A stretch of 64,000 nucleotides of DNA from a bacterium (GTDB taxonomy: Bacteria > SAR324 > XYD2-FULL-50-16), in contig JAHJTV010000080.1 in assembly GCA_018829445.1 (NCBI GenBank), positions 1 through 64,000 of the forward strand, in the 5' to 3' direction. The stretch's first letter is position 1. The number at the start of each line of letters is the position of its first letter. The notes below the pieces were generated by a model that did not search any database, was not told the origin of the DNA, and worked only from the letters and a program-made list of their open reading frames with translations. A program made the position numbers and the translations under genes. Below are positions 50,919 to 59,657 of this stretch, piece after piece.

Positions 50919-51966
50919 TGATTTTCTCCTTTTCAATTTGATTGAGACATATAGTTTTGCACATCTCTTTTCGGGAAAATGAAGTAATTGCATTCCGATC
51001 GGACGTTTACCAAGCCAGAACCTAAAAGATAAGGATGTAATAGTCCCAAGGAAACAGAATTAAGAGCACTGTCACCAGTCGGTCGACACTGCACATCATT
51101 CTTATAGCAAACATCCCGCTAAAAAACAAGCAGGTGTTAATCCCAAATTGATTGGGTTTTCCTGATTATGCAGATAAAACAGACCTGAATGCTGTGAAGA
51201 TATTCAACAATAATAGACTCAACTGCCTTGTTTTGACGTGTCTCTCACTCAACAATTCGAGAAACAATTTCTATCAATACAGGATAACACATAGCGAGTC
51301 TTTGAACTGAACTATGGCTTTTCTGCAAACTAAATGCCATGAATTCGCCATTTTAGGCTCACAGAAGCAGCAAAAAGCCTGTCATTTTGACGGATTGCTG
51401 AAACGGTAGGGCGGCCTTACATGGGCGCCGTATAAACCGGATAATTTGGGAAAATGTAACATCATCTCTTTACCTCATTTTTCCACCAGATGGCGGTCAC
51501 GCAGGGCCGCCATACCGTAAAAAACAGACAGAATTGACTTTTGTTGGATGACTGAAAACATTTGATAATTGGGTGAAAAGGGTTGATAGGTGTAATCTTT
51601 TAACCCCATTAACCCCTATGAATTCCAGAAACTAATCTGTATAGTCCAAGGAAAGGTGGGACAATTCCGCCTGTAATTTTAGCTGTTAATTCGATCAACA
51701 ACCTGTTTTGACGTGCCAAGCGCGGTTCCATTCGGACCGGGATACTGTAAATCGATTCAGAATAAATCATCTGCTGGTTTATTTCTTGCTGTTGCCCTAA
51801 TGATAGATCCAGTCTAATGCTTTTTGATCCGATTGGATGAGTGAAGGAGCAGGGATTCGGCCCGATTTGAATCCGGGGTGTACCAAGGAAAGGCTATGCT
51901 TTCAATGGAAACCTTGCAGAGATGACCAGGTTTTTGCTCCTGACTCACCAAAAAATAGAAACCACC
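50919..51966. other. Long divergent intergenic region with repeat
   Basis: About 1050 bases between aapJ and the sigma-54 activator. It contains a 116-bp repeat relative (separate entry), an AATCCCAA/TTGATTGGGTT imperfect dyad near 51140, and the ten-mer TTTTGACGTG twice (about 51233 and 51711), both after a CAAC. I did not find a good -24/-12 promoter here. No protein is supported. Confidence 0.4.
51403..51518 (+). repeat. Divergent 116-bp relative of the 68-bp palindrome
   Basis: The left end ACGGTAGGGCGGCCTTACATGG-like part and the right end GGGCCGCCATACCGT match the ends of the 68-bp repeats, but about 70 bases of unrelated AT-rich sequence lie between, and the arms carry several differences. 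It seems a decayed or expanded copy. Confidence 0.6.
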
Positions 51967-54030
51967 ATGTCAAAGAAAACATTAGCCGTTGTTTCGTATC
52001 ACTCATACTCTATTGAAGTATATGATATAATTTTAAAACCCCTGTTTAGCAATTATATCAGGATCGAAAAATACCCGTTGGATGCCAGATCCATTAAAAA
52101 GGGCATTGTTGCGGATTTGGTACTGCTATCATCCTATACGCTTTTTCAGGAGGTAAAAAAGCATGTTTTAAATGATACGGAGATTATTATTGCTGACCAT
52201 ACCTTGATGAAACATGGCATTGATCAGATTAAGCAGTTTCCCAACGGAACCAAGGCGATGCTGGTAAATATCAATTATAAGGTATGTGTTGAGACCATTC
52301 TATTAATCCATCAGCTCGGCTGTAGAAATCTGGAACTGATCCCCGTTTATCCGGATTCCGTTCCTGCCATTGATATAAATCTGGCAGTTACTCCCGGAGA
52401 GGTTAATCTTGTTCCAAAAAAAGTGAGCAACATTATCGATATTGGCCATCGGGTTTTTAATATCAGCACCATTGGGGACATTGCGGCAAAACTTGATGTA
52501 AGGGAAGTCCTGGAAAGCGACCGGTATTTAGAGTACTCCAGGAGCATTGCCCCGCCCAGTCTTGATCTTGATAATATTCTTGGCGAGAATCAGATTCTCA
52601 ATAAGCAACTCGACACCCTTTTAAAGATCGTTGATAAGGCCATCATTATTATAAATGCCAGCGGGATTATCCATTCATACAATGCCAGTGCCGAGAGAAT
52701 CGTCGGATACAAAAAAGAGATAATGATCGGTGAAAATGCCACAAAGATGATGCCGGAAATACCCTATCGTGAGGTACTGGAAACAGGCCGGGAGATAAAG
52801 CAAAAGCTGATTAACATGAACAGCAATACCACAGCCGTGACGGTTTCGCCCATTGTGATTGGCGGAATCTTATACGGTGCCGTAGCGGCCATTGAAGAGT
52901 TTACCGAGATTGAGAAAAGTCAGCACAAATTAAGGGTGCAACTAATCGGTAAGGGCCACAAGGCAAGGTACACATTTGAGGATATTCTTGGAGCAAGTCC
53001 CGATATTACCAACTGTAAAAAAATCGCCAGGAGGATGGCCGGTTCCGCCTCTTCAATCCTGTTGACAGGTGAAAGTGGAACGGGGAAAGAGCTGTTTGCA
53101 CAGGCCATTCATAATGAATCGGACAGGAAGGAGTATCAGTTCGTGGCTGTCAATTGCGCAGCATTGCCGGAGAGTCTGCTGGAAAGTGAATTGTTCGGTT
53201 ATGTTAGAGGAGCTTTTTCCGGAGCAAAAAAAGAGGGGAAGATGGGGCTATTTGAGCTTGCCCACAAGGGAACCCTTTTTTTGGATGAGATTGGTGAGAT
53301 ATCTCCCACGATACAGGTCAGATTGTTGCGGGTGCTGCAGGAGCGGAATTTTATGAGGATCGGCGGTGATGAAGTGATCAGTGTGGATGTCAGAATTATA
53401 GCCGCCACCAATAGCAATCTGGAAGCCCTGGTAAGTAAAAAACGTTTCCGGCAGGATCTCTATTATCGATTAAGAGTACTGCCGCTTAATATTCCTCCGT
53501 TAAGAGATCGCAAAGAGGATATTTTAGCCCTGGTTGACGAGTACAAAAAAAAGCTGAATGCAGATTTTGAATTAAGTGATGAAGCCACAAGAGCTTTGGT
53601 TCAAAACGACTGGAATGGTAATATCAGGGAACTCATTAATTGTGTGGAATATCTCAGCAACATTGAAGAGAAACTGATACTGGTCCGGCATCTTCCTGTT
53701 GCCCCCAACTCGCAGCCGCTGAAAGAGAAGGCCAAAGACAAAGACGACCAGGTTGACAAGATGTTGGCAGATAATCGGTACAGCGCTTCAGAGTACCTAT
53801 TTGTCCTGGAAATTCTGGAAAGAGCCTATGCAAACCGTGAGCGGGTCGGCAGAAGAAGTCTGTCCAAAAAGTCGGACGAACTTGAACTGTTTTTAACCGA
53901 ACAGGAAATCAGAGGTCTGATCATAAAGCTTCAAGATTACGGCATGGTTATCATCAAAAGGGGAAGAGGGGGAACAAAAATTACGGATCTGGGGAGAACA
54001 GCATTAAAGCGACTGAAAGAGATGAAATAG
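51967..54030 (+). CDS. Sigma-54-dependent transcription activator with PAS domain and non-Fis C-terminus
   Basis: A 687-residue protein. Residues 1-190 are an alpha/beta domain resembling the PrpR-type N-terminal sensor fold; about 210-325 is PAS-like; the AAA+ domain has Walker A GESGTGKE (368-375), the sigma-54 contact loop GAFSGA (415-420; usually GAFTGA), Walker B GTLFLDEIGEI, and RDLYYRLRVLPL. The C-terminal about 130 residues lack a Fis HTH and instead look winged-helix-like (LTEQEIRGLIIKLQDYGMVIIKRGRGGTKI). It lies directly upstream of the lysine-catabolic genes and is the likely regulator of them, sensing an amino-acid-related ligand. ATG 51922 is an alternative start. Confidence 0.87.
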   Translation: MSKKTLAVVSYHSYSIEVYDIILKPLFSNYIRIEKYPLDARSIKKGIVADLVLLSSYTLFQEVKKHVLNDTEIIIADHTLMKHGIDQIKQFPNGTKAMLVNINYKVCVETILLIHQLGCRNLELIPVYPDSVPAIDINLAVTPGEVNLVPKKVSNIIDIGHRVFNISTIGDIAAKLDVREVLESDRYLEYSRSIAPPSLDLDNILGENQILNKQLDTLLKIVDKAIIIINASGIIHSYNASAERIVGYKKEIMIGENATKMMPEIPYREVLETGREIKQKLINMNSNTTAVTVSPIVIGGILYGAVAAIEEFTEIEKSQHKLRVQLIGKGHKARYTFEDILGASPDITNCKKIARRMAGSASSILLTGESGTGKELFAQAIHNESDRKEYQFVAVNCAALPESLLESELFGYVRGAFSGAKKEGKMGLFELAHKGTLFLDEIGEISPTIQVRLLRVLQERNFMRIGGDEVISVDVRIIAATNSNLEALVSKKRFRQDLYYRLRVLPLNIPPLRDRKEDILALVDEYKKKLNADFELSDEATRALVQNDWNGNIRELINCVEYLSNIEEKLILVRHLPVAPNSQPLKEKAKDKDDQVDKMLADNRYSASEYLFVLEILERAYANRERVGRRSLSKKSDELELFLTEQEIRGLIIKLQDYGMVIIKRGRGGTKITDLGRTALKRLKEMK

Positions 54031-54128
54031 TTCGAGACGTACCTATGGATTAAGGCAGTGTTGCTTCACAGTTTTAAATACAAATAAACAACCCGGCATT
54101 CCGGGAAGCCAACTGGAGGTAAAAAGAG

Positions 54129-55322
54129 ATGAAAGCAATGGTATTGGGAATGGGGCAGCAGGGGAAGGCAGTCATTCATGATCTTGAGTCGAAAGACCTG
54201 ATTAAGGAAATCTTTGCGGCGGATATTTTCGCTACGGAAGAGAGTCTCGCTGAGGCGGAGAGTTATCTTGCCAAAATGGGATATTCGAAAACGAAAATCA
54301 CCAGGCTTGATATTTTGACGGAAAGGGATCTGCCCGGAGTTTTTTCCAGCAAAGGGGTTAACGTAGTGATCTGCATGCTGCCCATTAAGCTGGCGCTGAC
54401 GGTAGCCAGGGCTGCTCTGGAGGCGGGAATTCCTTTTGTCAGTTCAAATTATACCTACGATTTGTATCAGCTGGAAGAACTGGCCAGGCAGAAGAAGGGA
54501 ATTATCCTGCCTGAAATGGGACTTGATCCGGGAATTGACCTGATAATGGGGCGTTTGGCAGTTGATGAGCTGGATGTTGTTCATGGTCTCTACTCCTATG
54601 GTGGTGGTATTCCTGCCCCTGAAGCTGCCGATAACAGTCCGATCAGGTACAAAATCTCCTGGGTTTTTGATCGTGTGCTGGACGTTTATGTGCGTGAAGC
54701 CCTGCTGATTAAAGAGGGTAGACTTTTTAAGGTGCCGGGAGATTCGATTTTCAAGGATGAGAATGTTCATGAAATTAATTTTCCGGGGGTCGGTTCCGTG
54801 GAAGCATATCCTAATGGGGATTCCGAACGGTATGTAAAGATATTTGGACTGGGAGATGAATTGAAAGAGATGGCCCGTTTTGCTTTGAGATGGCCCGGTC
54901 ATTCGAAGTTCTGGCGCACCATGGTGGCACTGGGTCTTCTTGACGACAAGCCGATCAAGGTTGATCAAGCGGATGTTTCTCCCCGTGCCTTTCTTTCAAA
55001 ATGTTTAACCCCAAAACTCCAGTACAAAAAAGATGAGCGGGATGTCGCGCTGTTGAGGGTGGAAGCGTGGGGGATTAAAGACAACAAAAAAGTGAAGATC
55101 ACCTATGATCTGGTCGATTTTCGGGACCTTGAAACCGGGCTCTTCGCCATGAACCGCACTGTGGGATTTACATCCAGTATTGGAGCCCTGATGATCCTTT
55201 CCGGCAAAATCACCCAGACCGGACTCCTGTCACCCGTTCGCCACGTTCCTCCCCATGAGTTTCTGCAGGAGGCAAAAGAACGGGGAATGCAGATCAACTA
55301 TAAGATCGAAGAGCTGAATTGA
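54129..55322 (+). CDS. Saccharopine dehydrogenase family protein 1
   Basis: A 397-residue protein with a Rossmann start MKAMVLGMGQQGKAVIHDL and the C-terminal saccharopine-dehydrogenase domain. Conserved blocks include VVICMLPIKLALTVARAALEAGIPFVSSNYT near 95 and ILPEMGLDPGIDLIMG near 137, and GGGIPAPEAADNSP near 160. TGGAGG precedes the ATG. It begins the group of three lysine-type genes and lies seven bases from the second dehydrogenase gene. It could oxidise saccharopine to aminoadipate semialdehyde and glutamate, or act on a related opine-like imine; two copies suggests a heteromer or different substrates. Confidence 0.85.
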   Translation: MKAMVLGMGQQGKAVIHDLESKDLIKEIFAADIFATEESLAEAESYLAKMGYSKTKITRLDILTERDLPGVFSSKGVNVVICMLPIKLALTVARAALEAGIPFVSSNYTYDLYQLEELARQKKGIILPEMGLDPGIDLIMGRLAVDELDVVHGLYSYGGGIPAPEAADNSPIRYKISWVFDRVLDVYVREALLIKEGRLFKVPGDSIFKDENVHEINFPGVGSVEAYPNGDSERYVKIFGLGDELKEMARFALRWPGHSKFWRTMVALGLLDDKPIKVDQADVSPRAFLSKCLTPKLQYKKDERDVALLRVEAWGIKDNKKVKITYDLVDFRDLETGLFAMNRTVGFTSSIGALMILSGKITQTGLLSPVRHVPPHEFLQEAKERGMQINYKIEELN

Positions 55323-55329
55323 GGAAATC

Positions 55330-56688
55330 ATGAAAAAGATTGCTGTTCTGGGAGCGGGTTTTGTTTCCAAACCTGCCGTGGATTATTTTTTAGATAAATG
55401 CGGCTATGAAGTTCTTGTGACCTCATTGCACAAAACGGAGGCGGAAAAAATTGTTCGGGGAAGGTCGTCGGGGAAAGCCATTGCCTGGAGCATCGACCGG
55501 CTTGATCTTCTCGACCGGCTTGTCGGTGAAGTTGATCTGGTGATGAGTATGATTCCTCCCTCCATGCACATTCCGGTGGCTGAAGCCTGCTTAAAACACC
55601 GCAAAAACCTGGTCACCACCTCATATATCAGTCCCGCGATGGGCGCATTGGATGAGGCGTGTCGGAATCGTGATATTCTGATACTGAATGAAATAGGAGA
55701 AGATCCCGGGTTGGATAATATGGGGACCAAACGGCTGATAGACCAGGTGAGGTCAGAGGGAGGAACGGTGACCGGCGTGACTTCTTATGGAGCAGGTCTT
55801 CCGGCTTTTGAACACAACAACAACCCTTTTGGGTATAAATTCTCCTGGAGTCCGAAAGGAATGATCCTGGCCGCGCAAACGCCGGCTGTTTACCTCCGGA
55901 GAGGGGAAAAAGTGGAGGTGGCTGCCCGTGATCTGTTTGATCACCATTGGCTGGTTGATCTGGATGGAATCGGTTCTTTTGAAACCTATCCCAATCGTGA
56001 TTGTACCCATTACCTGAAAAGTTTCGAACTCGGTGATGATATTTCGCTTTACAGGGGACTGCTCCGTTATACCGGCTGGTGCAACACCATGAAAGGGTTG
56101 GGAGACCTTAACTTATTTGATACTACCCTGGAAAAGGAATTTGCGGGAATAACCCATGCGCAGTTTGTAGCAGCACTTATCGGAGAAAACAGTACCGATA
56201 ATATCCTGCAAAAAACCGCAGATTTTCTCAACACCGGGAAAAATTCCGATCTTATCAAGAAGTTGAAATGGCTGGGATTTTTTAATGATGAGGAAATTGC
56301 TGTTAATAAAGGCACCAATGCTGATATTCTTGTTAACCTGATGACTCGAAAAATGTCCTATGGTCAACTTGAGAAAGACATGGTTATTGTCCATAATGAG
56401 GTAATGGCTGAGTTTTCGGATCGCACGGAAAAAAGGATTTCAACCCTGCTGGTGAAAGGGGAACCGGGTGGAGATTCCGCAATGTCACGGGCTGTCTCTC
56501 TTCCGGCAGCCATTGCGTCAAAGCTGATTCTGGAAGGGCAGATCGGCACAAAAGGCGTTCAACGTCCGACTCTCAAATCGATATATCAGCCGGTGCTTAA
56601 GGAGATGGGAGAATTTGGGTATCAGTTTAAACACAAAATCAAAAGAATTGATAGGTCCGAAGGTGGTCTTAATGATCTGAGGGTTTAG
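55330..56688 (+). CDS. Saccharopine dehydrogenase family protein 2 (glutamate-forming type)
   Basis: A 452-residue protein, close in length to yeast Lys9 (glutamate-forming saccharopine dehydrogenase). The NAD(P) motif VLGAGFVSKPAVDYFL is at 5-20, MIPPSMHIPVAEACLKHRKNLVTTSY near 75, NEIGEDPGLDNM near 120, and YGAGLPAFEHNNNPFGYKFSWSPKG near 150, all typical of Lys9/AASS-SDH. It converts saccharopine and NAD(P)+ to alpha-aminoadipate semialdehyde and glutamate. GAGGAAATC precedes the ATG. Translationally close to the first dehydrogenase gene. Confidence 0.9.
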   Translation: MKKIAVLGAGFVSKPAVDYFLDKCGYEVLVTSLHKTEAEKIVRGRSSGKAIAWSIDRLDLLDRLVGEVDLVMSMIPPSMHIPVAEACLKHRKNLVTTSYISPAMGALDEACRNRDILILNEIGEDPGLDNMGTKRLIDQVRSEGGTVTGVTSYGAGLPAFEHNNNPFGYKFSWSPKGMILAAQTPAVYLRRGEKVEVAARDLFDHHWLVDLDGIGSFETYPNRDCTHYLKSFELGDDISLYRGLLRYTGWCNTMKGLGDLNLFDTTLEKEFAGITHAQFVAALIGENSTDNILQKTADFLNTGKNSDLIKKLKWLGFFNDEEIAVNKGTNADILVNLMTRKMSYGQLEKDMVIVHNEVMAEFSDRTEKRISTLLVKGEPGGDSAMSRAVSLPAAIASKLILEGQIGTKGVQRPTLKSIYQPVLKEMGEFGYQFKHKIKRIDRSEGGLNDLRV

Positions 56689-56781
56689 GCTTCTCTGTCA
56701 CGCCGGATCACCGGTCAAGCTTAAGACAGGCCCGATCCCATAAGCGCTTACTTAAGAAAACATTTACCAAGAGCAAGGATT

Positions 56782-56849
56782 ACGGTAGGGCGGGGTTACA
56801 GCCCCGCCAGAACCATCTCAAAGGCGGCCATGTAAGGCCGCCCTACCGT
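56782..56849 (+). repeat. 68-bp palindromic repeat, copy 2
   Basis: Same boundaries as copy 3 (ACGGTAGGGCGG to CCGCCCTACCGT), with the two copies differing at about three positions near the left arm (GGGTTACAG against GGCTTACAT). Length is 68 bases in both. Confidence 0.8.
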
Positions 56850-56945
56850 TTTTAATATGCACTTTAGCCTAAGGTTATGAAACAAGCGATTATGGGGTTA
56901 CAGCCCCGCCAGAACTTAAGCAAATATTTACCATGAGCAAGGATT

Positions 56946-57013
56946 ACGGTAGGGCGGGCTTACATCCCCGCCAGAACCATCTCAAAGGCGGCCATGTAAG
57001 GCCGCCCTACCGT
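56946..57013 (+). repeat. 68-bp palindromic repeat, copy 3
   Basis: Nearly identical to copy 2, in the same orientation, 164 bases away; inverted with respect to copy 1 at 43856. It ends 45 bases before the LKR gene start, so it is transcribed as part of the 5' leader if the three catabolic genes are one unit, where it could form a hairpin. Confidence 0.8.
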
Positions 57014-57057
57014 TTCGAAATAATTAACGAACAATCAAAACAAAAAGCGGGTGTAAA

Positions 57058-58362
57058 ATGGAAAAAATAATCGGGTTGCGCAGGGAGGATAAGAATGAAT
57101 GGGAAAGAAGAGTACCGTTAATTCCTGCCGATGTAAAAGAATTAAAGGAAAACCACGGAATCACAACAATCGTCCAGCCTTCCGCTATCCGTGTTTTTTC
57201 CAATGAAGACTATAACAGCATCGGAGCCCGGATCAATGAAAGTCTGAGTGATGCCCGGGTTGTGTTTGCCGTAAAGGAGATTCCTGTTCAGTTGCTGGAA
57301 AAGGAAAAAACGTACGTGTTTTTTTCTCACACCATTAAGGGACAACCCTATAATATGGAGTTGCTGAAACGGCTCATGGAGCTCAAATGCAATCTGATTG
57401 ACTATGAACGCATGAGTGACCAGCGGAATGTCCGCCTGATTACCTTCAGTATACATGCTGGTATGGCCGGCGCGATCGAAACCCTTCATGCCTTCGGTCG
57501 CAAAATGAAGTTGCAGGGATATGACACACCCCTGGAAAAGGTAAAACAGGCTTATCAATACAGCTCTGAAGTTGAAGCCAAAGAGGCGATCAAAAAAATA
57601 GCCCTGGAGATCGCTGAAACCGGAATTCCCAAAGAACTTCATCCTCTGACAATCGGGCTTTCAGGATATGGCAATGTCTCCAAGGGGGCGCAGGAAATCC
57701 TTGATCTTCTGCCGGTGAAAACAATCGAGCCTGATCAGCTTAGGGCGGGATTAAAGGCAATTGAACTTGACAATCGATACATTTATAAAATCGTCTTCAA
57801 AGAAAAAGACATGGTAAAATCCCTTGAAGGCGATTTTGAACTGCAACATTATTACAACCATCCTGAGAAATACAGATCCATATTTGATGATTATCTCCCC
57901 CATCTCAGGATTCTCTTAAATTGTGTTTATTGGACCGAACGCTATCCCCGCACCATAACCCGGGAAAATCTCAAAAACCGGATGGCCGGAGCGCAAAAAA
58001 CCGGGCTGCAGGTCATTGGTGATATTAGTTGTGATATTAACGGGTCGATTGAAATTACCAGAGAATCAACCAAGCCGGATAATGCCTGCTATACCTATTA
58101 TGCTGAGAGGGATGAATTTAAAAATGGAATTCAGGATTCCGGTGTCACGGTCATGGCCATCGACAATCTTCCCTGCGAATTTCCACGGGAGGCATCCAGC
58201 TTGTTTTCATCACAATTAAGGGCGTACGCAAACGCTATTGTATCGGCCGACTTCAAGAATGATTTTAAGGATCTCAACCTTCCGCACGAGATCAAAAAAG
58301 CGGTCATTTTGCAGAATGGTGCGTTAACGCCAGACTATCAATACATGGAACAATATCTTTGA
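57058..58362 (+). CDS. Lysine-ketoglutarate reductase (saccharopine-forming), AASS-LKR type
   Basis: A 434-residue stand-alone protein matching the N-terminal LKR half of the bifunctional eukaryotic AASS enzyme. Diagnostic blocks: EWERRVPLIPADVKEL near 12, TYVFFSHTIKGQPYNMELL near 84, NLIDYERM near 110, and SGYGNVSKGAQEI near 202 (nucleotide-binding). The AlaDh/PNT-type fold binds NAD(P)H. It would condense lysine and 2-oxoglutarate to saccharopine for the neighbouring dehydrogenases. The conserved GVAGMI-like motif appears as AGMAGAIETLH. The gene follows a repeat-bearing gap; a ribosome binding site is weak. Confidence 0.9.
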   Translation: MEKIIGLRREDKNEWERRVPLIPADVKELKENHGITTIVQPSAIRVFSNEDYNSIGARINESLSDARVVFAVKEIPVQLLEKEKTYVFFSHTIKGQPYNMELLKRLMELKCNLIDYERMSDQRNVRLITFSIHAGMAGAIETLHAFGRKMKLQGYDTPLEKVKQAYQYSSEVEAKEAIKKIALEIAETGIPKELHPLTIGLSGYGNVSKGAQEILDLLPVKTIEPDQLRAGLKAIELDNRYIYKIVFKEKDMVKSLEGDFELQHYYNHPEKYRSIFDDYLPHLRILLNCVYWTERYPRTITRENLKNRMAGAQKTGLQVIGDISCDINGSIEITRESTKPDNACYTYYAERDEFKNGIQDSGVTVMAIDNLPCEFPREASSLFSSQLRAYANAIVSADFKNDFKDLNLPHEIKKAVILQNGALTPDYQYMEQYL

Positions 58363-58407
58363 TCCGATGATGCCCCCATATCACCAGCCCTGTTGCTGAT
58401 TAAAACT

Positions 58408-58424
58408 CCGGGTTTTAAACCCGG
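58408..58424 (+). terminator. Short GC-rich hairpin after the LKR gene
   Basis: CCGGGT and ACCCGG pair around TTTAA. It lies 46 bases after the stop and 28 before the ABC ATPase gene. Too short and without T-run for a strong terminator; may be an attenuating element. Confidence 0.4.
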
Positions 58425-58451
58425 CTAAACACAAAAAGAACTGGAGCATCC

Positions 58452-59234
58452 ATGAATACTGAACAGGTACACAATTGTATTGCCAAAGAGATGGAGATTA
58501 ATTCCGAGAGTATTATCGTCATTGAAAAGATGCACAAATGGTATGGCGACTTCCATGTCTTGAAGAATATCAATCTGCAATTCAAAAAAGGTGACCGAAT
58601 CGTTATTTGTGGACCCTCCGGCTCCGGGAAATCAACCCTGATTCGGTGTATCAACAGGCTTGAAGAGCACCAGCAAGGAAGAATCATTGTTAATGGCATT
58701 GAGCTGACCCATGACATAAAGAACATAGAAAAGGTACGGGCAGAAGTCGGTATGGTCTTTCAACATTTTAATCTCTTTCCCCACCTGACCATTCTGGAAA
58801 ACCTGATGATCGGTCCGATCTGGGTGCGGAAAATGGAGAAAAAAGACGCAGAAGAGCTGGCCATGCACTACCTTGAAAGAGTTCAAATCCCCGAACAGGC
58901 AACAAAGTATCCGGGACAGATTTCAGGCGGACAACAGCAGCGGGTTGCCATTGCCAGAAGTCTCTGCATGAAACCCCAGATCATGCTATTTGATGAACCT
59001 ACCTCCGCACTCGATCCGGAAATGATTAAAGAAGTTCTGGATGTGATGAACCAATTGGCAGACGACGGCATGACAATGCTCGTGGTAACTCATGAAATGG
59101 GTTTTGCTAAAACGGTTGCTCACAGGGTTATCTTCATGGATGAAGGGGAGGTGGTGGAGGAAAATGAACCGCATGCCTTTTTTGACCATCCTCAACACGA
59201 CAGAACCAAACTTTTCCTGAGCCAGATCCTGTAA
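58452..59234 (+). CDS. Second polar amino-acid ABC transporter ATPase (GlnQ/AapP paralogue)
   Basis: A 260-residue ATPase with Walker A GPSGSGKST near 57, Q-loop QHFNLFPHLT, signature SGGQQQR near 161 and Walker B IMLFDEPTSALDPEMI. It is highly similar to the ATPase at 46315 but has no permease or binding protein beside it. It might serve the AapQM pore as an alternative motor or permit two expression programmes. GGAG precedes the ATG. It follows the LKR gene after 89 bases and may be in the same transcript. Confidence 0.88.
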   Translation: MNTEQVHNCIAKEMEINSESIIVIEKMHKWYGDFHVLKNINLQFKKGDRIVICGPSGSGKSTLIRCINRLEEHQQGRIIVNGIELTHDIKNIEKVRAEVGMVFQHFNLFPHLTILENLMIGPIWVRKMEKKDAEELAMHYLERVQIPEQATKYPGQISGGQQQRVAIARSLCMKPQIMLFDEPTSALDPEMIKEVLDVMNQLADDGMTMLVVTHEMGFAKTVAHRVIFMDEGEVVEENEPHAFFDHPQHDRTKLFLSQIL

Positions 59235-59657
59235 GAAAAGAAAGAGATAATAAGAACCAAGCAAAGTCCTTGATACAGTCAACCTGCTTCAAATTTGCCC
59301 CAACCGTTTCTCCAATTTCCTGTCTGCTGGTTCAGCAACACTTCTCAGATTTTACCCGGTGCATTCTGTTAAATAAGTCATAGTGCCCGTCGAAAACTTG
59401 ACAAAAAAATGTTTGGGGTAAATGCCTGATATCTGTCAAGTGCAAAAATAGAAACCTTTTCATTCTTTTGATCCAGGTAAACAGGCGGCTTAAAATGAGG
59501 GCTTGGGTTTTTAATGGATGATGACATCAGATATGTCTTCAAATAAACTTAATAACTTCATCAACTCAATTGAACAAAAGAATCAATTGATTGATTTTGC
59601 CTGTAATAGGTTGATAAGTAAACGCTTTAAAATGATCACAGTTTTCCAGGAGGAATT
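59235..59657. other. Intergenic region before the Etf operon
   Basis: About 420 bases. A possible -35 TTGACA occurs near 59398 but a matching -10 is poor. A 73-codon open frame from 59518 overlaps the start of etfB in another frame and has no ribosome binding site, so I do not call it. The etfB ribosome binding site CCAGGAGGAATT is just before its start. Confidence 0.4.

Larger units (their letters stand above)
56689..57057. other. Intergenic region with two repeat copies and REP-like fragment
   Basis: This gap contains two full 68-bp palindromes (56782 and 56946), each preceded by the same segment GAGCAAGGATT, showing a tandem duplication of about 160 bases. Between them is a partial copy (GGGGTTACAGCCCCGCCAGAAC). 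GTCACGCCGGATCACC near 56698 resembles the GTCATTCCGG-type element at 63832. No coding frame. Confidence 0.6.

Noticed and set aside
54031..54128. AAGGCAGTGTTGCTTC as a possible sigma-54 promoter upstream of the first saccharopine dehydrogenase gene.
   Set aside because: The GG and GC elements start nine bases apart, not the twelve needed between -24 and -12.
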